In this document: piece after piece, positions 7,173 to 13,903 of the stretch | How the letters are laid out: each line of letters starts with the position of its first letter | Position numbering within the stretch: position 1 is the stretch's first letter | Source: Methylomonas sp. | GTDB lineage: Bacteria > Pseudomonadota > Gammaproteobacteria > Methylococcales > Methylomonadaceae | Assembly (NCBI GenBank): GCA_026990815.1 | Contig: JALXCS010000279.1 | Span: 1 to 13,903, forward strand | Length of the DNA stretch: 13,903 bases | Direction of reading: 5' to 3' | The notes under the pieces: model-generated | The model's database searches: none | What the model was told of the DNA's origin: nothing | Seen by the model: the letters and a program-made list of their open reading frames with translations, nothing else | Made by a program: the position numbers and the translations under genes

Positions 7173-8228
7173 ATGAATCATGCCGAGCGAATTCTGATCG
7201 TCGATGATGTCGCCGATAATATCCAGGTTGCGATGAATATACTTCAGGAAGATAGCTATGAGTTCTCATTCGCTAATAATGGTAGCCAGGCGCTTGCAAT
7301 TCTTGAGCAGGAATCGTCTGAATTTGATTTGATATTGTTAGATGTCATGATGCCCGGAATGGATGGTTATCAGGTCTGCCGCCAGTTGAAAACATCAGCA
7401 AAATGGCGGGACGTGCCGGTTGTTTTTTTAACGGCAAGAGTCGATGTGGAATCAATTACCAAAGGTTTTGCAGCTGGGGGTGTTGATTATATTTGCAAGC
7501 CTTTCCATGCTGAGGAGTTGTTATCCCGCGTAAAAAATCACATTCAGCTTTATCAAGCCAAACTTTTGTTAAAACAGCAAAATGTTACTCTGGAAAACAA
7601 GGCCAAGTGGCAGAAAATACGGTTATTAACGGAGCTGGAAGAAAATCAAAAGGAAATGATTTACGTGCTGGCAGAACTGATGGAAGCAACATCCGATGAA
7701 ACTGGCAAGCATATAAAACGGATGGCTGCCGCTTCCAGGCTCTTAGCCACTTACTATGGAAGTTTGAATAAGGAGGATGCGGAAATTATTTTTCACGCAG
7801 CTCCCATGCATGATATTGGTAAAATGACAGTTCCCGTAGAAATTCTTCATAAACCAGGAAAGTATACCGAACAGGAATTCACCTTGATGAAGGCCCATAC
7901 CACAAATGCATATAAACTATTGTCTGGTTCTAAGCGTAAGCTGATCAAGGCTGCGGCAATTATTGCCCATGAGCATCATGAAAAATGGAATGGAATGGGG
8001 TATCCCAGAGGACTGAAAGGAACTGAAATTCATATTTATGGCCGGATTGTTGCCTTGGCAGATGTTTTTGATGCTTTGACGCATGCGCGATTATACAAGG
8101 ATGCATGGCCTGTCGATGAAGCAGTTGCCTATATTGTTGCGCAAAAAGGAGTTCAGTTTGATCCGGCTTTGGTTAATATATTTGTCGAGCATCTGGAAGA
8201 ATTTGTTAGAATTACTGCGGCAGTGTAA
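7173..8228 (+). CDS. Response regulator, REC-HD-GYP cyclic-di-GMP phosphodiesterase
   Basis: This 351-residue cytoplasmic protein combines a receiver domain (about 5-125) with an HD-GYP domain (about 160-345), joined by a helical linker. The receiver has the acidic pair D11/D12, the phospho-acceptor D57 in LILLDVMMPGMDG, T87 and K109. The HD-GYP domain has the helix-1 histidine (ETGKHIKR, H180), the HD pair in APMHDIGKM (H213/D214, K217), H242, the HEHHE cluster (266-270), NGMGYP (273-278) and LADVFDAL (D297). All residues expected for metal binding and for hydrolysis of cyclic-di-GMP are present, so it is probably active. No clear Shine-Dalgarno precedes the ATG. The hybrid kinase begins at or inside its 3' end, which makes that kinase the likely phosphate donor, as in RpfC/RpfG-type pairs; this pairing is inferred from position. 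Confidence 0.93.
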   Translation: MNHAERILIVDDVADNIQVAMNILQEDSYEFSFANNGSQALAILEQESSEFDLILLDVMMPGMDGYQVCRQLKTSAKWRDVPVVFLTARVDVESITKGFAAGGVDYICKPFHAEELLSRVKNHIQLYQAKLLLKQQNVTLENKAKWQKIRLLTELEENQKEMIYVLAELMEATSDETGKHIKRMAAASRLLATYYGSLNKEDAEIIFHAAPMHDIGKMTVPVEILHKPGKYTEQEFTLMKAHTTNAYKLLSGSKRKLIKAAAIIAHEHHEKWNGMGYPRGLKGTEIHIYGRIVALADVFDALTHARLYKDAWPVDEAVAYIVAQKGVQFDPALVNIFVEHLEEFVRITAAV

Positions 8229-11200
8229 TTTCTTTGGTTCCTTGTTTTTAAGGATAAGAGCTTTAAGGTCAATACTTCCTAGCTATTTCTGTCAGAAGCC
8301 TCTAGCTATTAACGGGTTTCGGTTATTAATTTGTTTTGCAGTTTGTTTGCAATTGCTATTTTTTTCCGTTCATGCTAGTGTCAGGCCTGAGAAAGTATCA
8401 ATTCAATTAAAGTGGCGGCATAGTTTTCAGTTTGCCGGGTATTACGCAGCGATAGCAAAAGGCTTTTATCGGAATGAAGGGCTGGATGTTAGCCTGAAAG
8501 AGATTGATTTTTCCAAAGATAACGTTGAACAGGTTATTATGGGAGAATCAGAATACGGGGTTTCTGACAGTACCTTGTTGCTCTACCATTTGACGGGCAA
8601 GCCAGTTGTTTTACTCAAGCAATTTTTTCAACATTCTCCACTGGTTTTTCTTTCCCACAGAGATTCCGGCATTATCAGTCCTTATGAGATGGTTGGAAAA
8701 AGTATTGCCTTCAATAATAGCAATAAAGGAGATGCAGCATTAAACACCTTATTGCTCAATACTTTGGGCGATTTATCAAAAATCAGAAAAATTGATTACG
8801 ATAGCAGCTATTTTCAGCAATTTATTGATGGAAAAATTGATGTTATTTTTGCTTATACAACCTCTGAACCTTTTTTACTGAAGGAACAAGGCATTGAAGT
8901 TAATATTATTAATCCGCAGAATTATGGTATTGATTTCTATGGCGATAATTTTTTTACCTCACAAGACGAGTTGACTCAACATCCTGAGCGGGTGGCGCGA
9001 ATGGTCAGGGCGACAGTAAAAGGCTGGAAATTCGCACTGGAGCATCCGGAACAAATAATTAAACTAATTCGGACAAAATATAATAAGACATTGTCAATTG
9101 ACTATTTACGCTATGCGGCAAATACAACATGGCAGATGATTGTTCCCGAGTTGATAGAGTTAGGTAACATTAATCCCGAGCGTTACCAACGTGCAGCTGA
9201 GGAATATTTACGGCTGGGATTTACCAAAAATAGTCGCATAGACGGCAGTTTTTTTTATAAGCCATCGGTTCCCGGTTTAACCAAAATCAAATTGACTTTT
9301 GAAGAGCAGGCCTGGCTTAAAGAGCATCCGGTTATACGTTTGGCCAGTGAGGCCAATTGGCCGCCATTTGAATATGTTGATGAATCTGCCCGGCTCCGGG
9401 GATTTAGCGCAGATATTATTCGCTTGATTGAAGAAAGGCTTGGAATTAAGTTCAGAATCATTACCAATAATGATTGGGCATCTACAGCGAAAAAAATCAA
9501 AAGCCATGAAATTGACTTGGCAAGTAGCGTGGTTAAGACACCTGAGCGGGAAGCTTTTTTTAATTTCACCAAAGCTTATTTTGCCTTGCCGTTAGTGATT
9601 ATTTCTCGCAAGGGAAGTGATGTAGGTGTCGGTCTTTCAGGGCTAAAAAACAAAATTGTTGCCATTGAAAATCAATACTATCTACACAAACGATTAGTCA
9701 AAGAATTTCCGGAAATAAAGCTTCTGGTTGTCAAAACTTCGGCTGATGCTCTGAAAGCAGTATCTTTTTCCAAGGCAGATGCCTATATTGGAAATCAGGC
9801 TGTTGCAAACTGGATAATTGAACAAAATGCCTTGAGCAATCTTAAAGTCGACCATGATGCAGGGCTGGGAAAGGCGGCGCTCAGATTGGCTGTTCGTAAA
9901 GACTGGCCAATGTTTGAAAATATACTGAACAAGGCAATTACTGCAATTCCCGAGACGGAAATTTTTAAGATTAGCCGAAAATGGCTGGGGCTGGGCGCGG
10001 GGGTTGAAAAAATAAAGCTCAGCGCATCAGAACAAAAATGGTTGAAAGCACATGAAATTATTCGGTTTACAGGAAATCCCAACTGGCTGCCTTATGAAGC
10101 ATTTGATCGGCAGGGTAACTATATAGGCATAGTTGCCGAACATTTAAAGCTGATTGAAAACAAACTGGGCATAAAATTTAATATTGTTCGCCCCGAGTCA
10201 TGGCAGGATGCAGTTAGTAAAATCAAGCAACAGGAGGTTGATGTGTTGTCTGAAACGCTGGGTTCAAATTTGAAATCAATTTTGACATTTTCTCAACCAT
10301 ATCTTTACAGCCCGGTCGTTGTTGTTATGAAAAACGATGAAAACTATGTGGAGAATATAGAGCAAATCAGACACAAAAAAATAGCAGTGATTAAAGATTA
10401 CGGTTATGTTCCCGCAATCAGTAAGGCTTATCCTGATCTTAACTATCATTATGTAGAGACAATTCAGGATGGGCTCACAGCCGTATCAACGGGGCAGCTG
10501 GATGCCCTGCTGGCAACTCTGGCCCAGGCGAGTTACCATATTTCCGAACTTGGGGTTAATAACCTCAGGATTGTTGGCAAAACTGAATTTACCACCAAAG
10601 TCGCTTTCGGCGTGCGCCCTGAATATGCGCCTTTGATACCCTTGCTTAACCGAGCAATCGGCAACATTACCCAGGCAGAAAAACAGCAAATTCTGGCCAA
10701 CTGGGGACGACAGAAATTCGCAACCAAAATTGATTATTCTTTGCTTGCTTATTTTGCCGCTGTATTTTTGCTAATAGTTGCAATTATTTTGTATTGGAAC
10801 AGAAAACTGGCAAAAGAGGTTCGCAAAAGGAAGCTACTTGAAGCCCAGACGCAAGTGCTGATAGATAATATTCCCTTACAGGTTGTTGTAACATCCAGAA
10901 CAGGACAGATCCTTACTGCCAACCCAAAAGCGATTGCTGTCCATCAGATCAAGGAAGAAGATATCTCTCAATTAAATATTTTAGGGTTTTACGCCAATGT
11001 TAGTGACAGGGAAGCAGTACTAAAAGAAATTGCTGAAAAAGGCAAGGTTGACGAAAAAATTATTCAATTTAAAAGGCCAGGCAGGAAGATTCATTCCATG
11101 ATGGTTTCAATTATGCCTATTACCTATCTTAACCAACGGGCATATTTAAGTATTGGCATTGATATGACCGAGCGACTTGAAATGGAAGCCGCGTTACAAA

Positions 11201-12681
11201 AGGCAAGAGATGCTGCTGAAGCGGCCAATCGGTCAAAATCCCAGTTTTTAGCCAATATGAGCCATGAAATCAGAACTCCGATGAATGCCATTATTGGTTT
11301 TACTGAATTACTAAATGATCAAGTGACTGACCCTCGCCTGAAAGCATTTGTCAAAACTATTCAGTCTGCCGGAAATTCACTGTTGTTGCTGATTAACGAT
11401 ATTCTTGATTTGTCGAAAATTGAAGCAGGCAAAATGGGTATCGAAAAAAGAGCAACCAATCCGCATTATCTTTTCACTGAGCTTTTGGATATTTTTATGG
11501 TTGATGTGCGAAAAAAAGGCCTGAATATGGCTTTGGAAGTTGCGCCTGAAATACCTGTAAGTCTGATGCTGGATGCGATACGTTTACGGCAAATATTGGT
11601 TAATATTATTGGCAATGCAGTCAAGTTTACTGAAAAGGGAGGTGTTAGAGTTATAGCGGCAGTGGTTAATGTGGATAAAATTCACAGTAAAGTCGATTTG
11701 ATCATCGAAGTTGAAGATACCGGGATTGGTATTCCGGAGCGGCAACTTCAGGTGATTTTTGACGAATTTGAGCAGACCGAAGCACAGCATCTTTCAAAAT
11801 TTGGAGGAACCGGTTTGGGTTTAGCAATAAGTCGCCGGTTGATTGAGTTAATGGGAGGCAGTATTTCAGTGCAGAGTGAGGTTGGAAGGGGTTCCAAATT
11901 TACAATTTGTTTGAATGATATAGATGTGGCCTCTGTTAAACAACAAGTTGCTGTTTCGGAAAAAAGAGATACTCCGGAAATTAAATTCGAACCCGCTGTG
12001 GTTTTGATCGTTGATGATATCGAAAATAATCGGCAATTAATATCTGAAAACTTTTCTGGAACAGAAGTTGCTGTTCTGGAAGCAGAAAATGGCGAAGAAG
12101 CAGTGGAAAAAGTACATCAGCAAAAAATTGATTTGATACTAATGGATATTAGAATGCCAGTAATGGATGGTTATCAGGCAGCGCGGTTAATCAAAAACCA
12201 GTTTAATGATTTGCCGATTATTGCTTTAACGGCATCAGTGATGAAAGATGAACATGAACGTATTAAAAGCGAAAATTTTGATAGTTATTTAAGAAAGCCA
12301 ATTTCTCGTTATGAGTTATTTACTACAATGGCCCGGTTTCTCGAGCATCATCAAGTTATCAAGGAAACAGCACAGTCACTAAAAATATCCTTGTCATTAT
12401 CTGAACAAAAAGTTTTGCCGGATGTTTTAAAGAACCTGGAGAAAATGACTGAGCAATGGAGGGTTATTCAATCGAATAATAATATTTCCGATATTAAAAA
12501 CTTTGCCAGTGATTTGATTAGTGTTGCTGAGCAATTTCATTTCGAACCCTTATCCCGATATGCTGAGCAATTACTGGAGCAAATAACAACCTTTGATGTT
12601 ATGGGAATAAAAGCCTCGTTAGAGGGCTTTTCTGATTTTCACGATAATTTGAAGAAGGCCTTGTCTGTTAGCCTGAAGTGA
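8203..12681 (+). CDS. Hybrid sensor histidine kinase with NMT1-like and two SBP_bac_3-like sensor domains
   Basis: This is a large membrane sensor kinase, about 1492 residues from the chosen start. The order is: export signal or membrane helix (RLLICFAVCLQLLFFSVHA, about 40-58); NMT1/THI5-like binding domain (about 65-350, QLKWRHSFQFAGYYAAIAKG); two SBP_bac_3-like domains (about 364-596 and 605-840), each opening with a similar WLKxH and NWxPxE segment; membrane helix (845-866); PAS (about 883-990); HisKA with SHEIRTP (H1021); HATPase with N box N1138, DTGIGIP and GGTGLGLAIS; REC with phospho-acceptor D1315 (LILMDIRMPVMDG); and a C-terminal helical domain (1400-1492) resembling HPt but with serine at the histidine position. 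The three binding domains should be periplasmic and suggest sensing of amino-acid-like or pyrimidine-like ligands. The frame is open back to ATG 8083 within the HD-GYP gene. TTG 8203 has GGA 5 nt upstream, and TTG 8242 is the first start past the HD-GYP stop, so the exact start is unsure. Confidence 0.92.
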   Translation: MLELLRQCNFFGSLFLRIRALRSILPSYFCQKPLAINGFRLLICFAVCLQLLFFSVHASVRPEKVSIQLKWRHSFQFAGYYAAIAKGFYRNEGLDVSLKEIDFSKDNVEQVIMGESEYGVSDSTLLLYHLTGKPVVLLKQFFQHSPLVFLSHRDSGIISPYEMVGKSIAFNNSNKGDAALNTLLLNTLGDLSKIRKIDYDSSYFQQFIDGKIDVIFAYTTSEPFLLKEQGIEVNIINPQNYGIDFYGDNFFTSQDELTQHPERVARMVRATVKGWKFALEHPEQIIKLIRTKYNKTLSIDYLRYAANTTWQMIVPELIELGNINPERYQRAAEEYLRLGFTKNSRIDGSFFYKPSVPGLTKIKLTFEEQAWLKEHPVIRLASEANWPPFEYVDESARLRGFSADIIRLIEERLGIKFRIITNNDWASTAKKIKSHEIDLASSVVKTPEREAFFNFTKAYFALPLVIISRKGSDVGVGLSGLKNKIVAIENQYYLHKRLVKEFPEIKLLVVKTSADALKAVSFSKADAYIGNQAVANWIIEQNALSNLKVDHDAGLGKAALRLAVRKDWPMFENILNKAITAIPETEIFKISRKWLGLGAGVEKIKLSASEQKWLKAHEIIRFTGNPNWLPYEAFDRQGNYIGIVAEHLKLIENKLGIKFNIVRPESWQDAVSKIKQQEVDVLSETLGSNLKSILTFSQPYLYSPVVVVMKNDENYVENIEQIRHKKIAVIKDYGYVPAISKAYPDLNYHYVETIQDGLTAVSTGQLDALLATLAQASYHISELGVNNLRIVGKTEFTTKVAFGVRPEYAPLIPLLNRAIGNITQAEKQQILANWGRQKFATKIDYSLLAYFAAVFLLIVAIILYWNRKLAKEVRKRKLLEAQTQVLIDNIPLQVVVTSRTGQILTANPKAIAVHQIKEEDISQLNILGFYANVSDREAVLKEIAEKGKVDEKIIQFKRPGRKIHSMMVSIMPITYLNQRAYLSIGIDMTERLEMEAALQKARDAAEAANRSKSQFLANMSHEIRTPMNAIIGFTELLNDQVTDPRLKAFVKTIQSAGNSLLLLINDILDLSKIEAGKMGIEKRATNPHYLFTELLDIFMVDVRKKGLNMALEVAPEIPVSLMLDAIRLRQILVNIIGNAVKFTEKGGVRVIAAVVNVDKIHSKVDLIIEVEDTGIGIPERQLQVIFDEFEQTEAQHLSKFGGTGLGLAISRRLIELMGGSISVQSEVGRGSKFTICLNDIDVASVKQQVAVSEKRDTPEIKFEPAVVLIVDDIENNRQLISENFSGTEVAVLEAENGEEAVEKVHQQKIDLILMDIRMPVMDGYQAARLIKNQFNDLPIIALTASVMKDEHERIKSENFDSYLRKPISRYELFTTMARFLEHHQVIKETAQSLKISLSLSEQKVLPDVLKNLEKMTEQWRVIQSNNNISDIKNFASDLISVAEQFHFEPLSRYAEQLLEQITTFDVMGIKASLEGFSDFHDNLKKALSVSLK
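12609..12631. repeat. Hairpin with T4 arm inside the 3' end of the kinase gene
   Basis: AAAAGCCTC (12609-12617) pairs with GAGGGCTTTT (12622-12631) around a GTTA loop, with a single bulged G. It lies about 50 nt before the kinase stop. It looks like an intrinsic terminator stem ending in TTTT, though the T run is short and sits in the stem, and the sequence also encodes protein. It reads similarly on both strands. Confidence 0.3.
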
Positions 12682-12916
12682 GGCTGGTTCTGTTAAGTTT
12701 TTCAACAAACCTCCTGTGCTGTAGTAAAGTCAGATTCAGGTTATCAAAGAGTGAATTACGTCGCATAAATAATCAAAATTATAGAGATTTCTTTAATACT
12801 GCAAAAAAATAACTCCTGCTGCTACACTTAATTAAAGGTTTTTGTGAGCAAATTATTGGTTTGAAAAGTTAGTAAATGCTGATTTATTTTAACCATTGGA
12901 GCAGAGGTATCAGGGC
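12682..12916. other. Intergenic region before the truncated receptor gene
   Basis: This 235-nt AT-rich gap has no gene of note. It should contain the kinase terminator and the receptor promoter. The best -10-like site is TGCTACACT (12820-12828), an extended -10 form, with only a weak -35 match (CTGCAA at 12799-12804). An imperfect stem just after the kinase stop (about 12683-12713) has no T run after it. Confidence 0.4.
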
Positions 12917-12919
12917 GTG
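12903..12919 (+). promoter_or_regulatory. Shine-Dalgarno and GTG start of the receptor gene
   Basis: AGAGG at 12903-12907 is 9 nt before GTG at 12917. The GTG opens a frame that begins with a short basic stretch (TIRNK) and runs straight into a membrane helix, as expected for a receptor N-terminus. No earlier in-frame start looks better. Confidence 0.6.
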
Positions 12920-13903
12920 ACCATTCGAAATAAATTGATTGTAGGCTTTACCAGTTTAGTGGGTGTTTTATTGCTGTTTGGATTTCTGGTTTGGCTTTAT
13001 ATTGGTTGGCTGGACAAGAATGTTGAAGAAATTGTAAATTGGAAGATCCCCGCTGTTAAGATGGCTGTCAATATCCATGCTGGAGCCTACGATGCGACTA
13101 TTGAGCAGCTAGAATATTTGTTGTACGAAAAGCCGGAAACTTATGCAAAGGCCAATAATGTTTTGTCGAAAGTGGAACGGAACCTCAATGAAATCGACGA
13201 AATTGCCCGGCAATTCAATGATCAATCGCTATTATCGCAATCTGCAACAGTGAGAAAAGATGTTGCTGACTTTAGATCACTATACGAAAAAGGTGTTTCC
13301 AGTTTAAAAAACAACAGGAAGGCCGTTAAGGTTATGGTAGAAAATGGTAATAAAGTGATTGCCGAAGCCAATGCACTTACATCAAAACAGGAGCGGGAAT
13401 ACGCGCGGTTATTGAGAAGTGAGGCGTCGTCAGATGCGTTGAACAACAAAGTGCAAAAATATATTGTGGTGAATCAGATTAAAGCCCTGGCATACCGTAT
13501 TATTCAACATGAAAAGCAGGAAAGGCTGTACAAAAATCGCCAATTTTATCAGCTAATGCAAAAAGAACTGCCTGAATTGATGGCAATGTATGACCGCCTG
13601 GAAAAAATGACAGGCAATAGAACGGAATTAAATACAATCGAAGTTGTTCGTAAAGCGACTCAAAAGTATGCTAAAGCTGCTGCACTGTGGATAAAGAACG
13701 ATATTGATCTCAAGTCGACAGTGAGCAAAATGGATCACATTGCAGAGGAAGCCAGGCAAGCGGCTGCCCATGCAGAAAACGATGGTTGGTCGAAAGCGGT
13801 CGAGCTGGGTGAGCAAACAATTGAATTGGTTAACCGGGCAAATTTGACCATATTGTTTTCATTGTTAATAGGAACTGCAATTGGAATTGGACTGGCAATT
13901 ACG
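12917..13903 (+). CDS. Membrane receptor with helical periplasmic sensor domain (HBM-type), truncated by window end
   Basis: This frame stays open from GTG 12917 to the last base, 329 codons, so only the N-terminal part is visible. It starts MTIRNK, followed by a membrane helix (about 7-31). Next comes a periplasmic region of about 275 residues that is almost entirely helical with heptad-like spacing. A second membrane helix begins at about 311 (TILFSLLIGTAIGIGLAIT) and runs to the edge. The layout and size fit methyl-accepting chemotaxis proteins or sensor kinases with a helical bimodular (HBM) sensor domain, some of which bind organic acids. The output domain lies outside the window, so chemoreceptor versus kinase versus diguanylate cyclase cannot be decided. 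It is transcribed in the same direction as the kinase, but the 235-nt gap suggests its own promoter. Confidence 0.75.
   Translation, partial: MTIRNKLIVGFTSLVGVLLLFGFLVWLYIGWLDKNVEEIVNWKIPAVKMAVNIHAGAYDATIEQLEYLLYEKPETYAKANNVLSKVERNLNEIDEIARQFNDQSLLSQSATVRKDVADFRSLYEKGVSSLKNNRKAVKVMVENGNKVIAEANALTSKQEREYARLLRSEASSDALNNKVQKYIVVNQIKALAYRIIQHEKQERLYKNRQFYQLMQKELPELMAMYDRLEKMTGNRTELNTIEVVRKATQKYAKAAALWIKNDIDLKSTVSKMDHIAEEARQAAAHAENDGWSKAVELGEQTIELVNRANLTILFSLLIGTAIGIGLAIT

Noticed and set aside
9255..10082. Several minus-strand frames inside the kinase gene.
   Set aside because: The plus-strand kinase domains explain this region fully; these are shadows.
12723..12760. TAAAGTC at about 12725, considered as a sigma-28 (flagellar) -35 site for the receptor gene.
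   Set aside because: No matching GCCGATAA-type -10 at the right spacing, and it lies far from the GTG start.

Overview
The window reads as chromosome of an AT-rich gammaproteobacterium. Gene families and layout (pcnB-folK-panB-panC, RDD protein, HD-GYP response regulator, multi-sensor hybrid kinase) would suit a Methylococcales-like environmental bacterium, but no marker gene settles the lineage, so that placement is inference. No rRNA, tRNA, CRISPR array, insertion sequence or prophage gene was seen.

Layout. On the left, the minus strand carries a 56-residue two-helix membrane protein (688-858) followed by an RDD-family membrane protein (222-647). A divergent control region (859-1272) separates them from a tightly packed plus-strand operon: poly(A) polymerase pcnB, folK (folate synthesis), panB and panC (pantothenate synthesis), and a large MscS-type channel. 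The junctions are 11 nt, a 4-nt overlap, 2 nt and a 4-nt overlap. Shine-Dalgarno sequences inside the operon are weak, which suggests translational coupling. panD is not in the window.

After a 180-nt gap with a probable promoter and a perfect 7-bp inverted repeat lies a signalling pair. The first gene is a REC-HD-GYP regulator, a predicted cyclic-di-GMP phosphodiesterase. The second is a roughly 1490-residue hybrid histidine kinase with three periplasmic-binding-protein-like sensor domains (one NMT1/THI5-like, two SBP_bac_3-like), then a membrane helix, PAS, HisKA, HATPase, REC and a C-terminal helical domain that looks like an HPt domain without its histidine. The kinase frame starts inside or directly after the regulator gene, so the two are probably co-expressed and may work together, linking detection of a small ligand to cyclic-di-GMP turnover.

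A 235-nt gap then leads to a truncated gene (12917 to the window end). It encodes a membrane receptor with a long all-helical periplasmic region between two membrane helices, as in HBM-type chemoreceptors or sensor kinases.

The most notable point is pcnB. Conserved protein sequence extends well upstream of the first usual start codon (TTG at 1399). The upstream open frame has no ATG, GTG or TTG, but has an ATT with a well-placed AAAGG. This matches the known AUU start of Escherichia coli pcnB. Nothing in the window amounts to a clearly new biological system; the best leads are this start, the sensor kinase/HD-GYP pair and the MscS gene coupled to panC.
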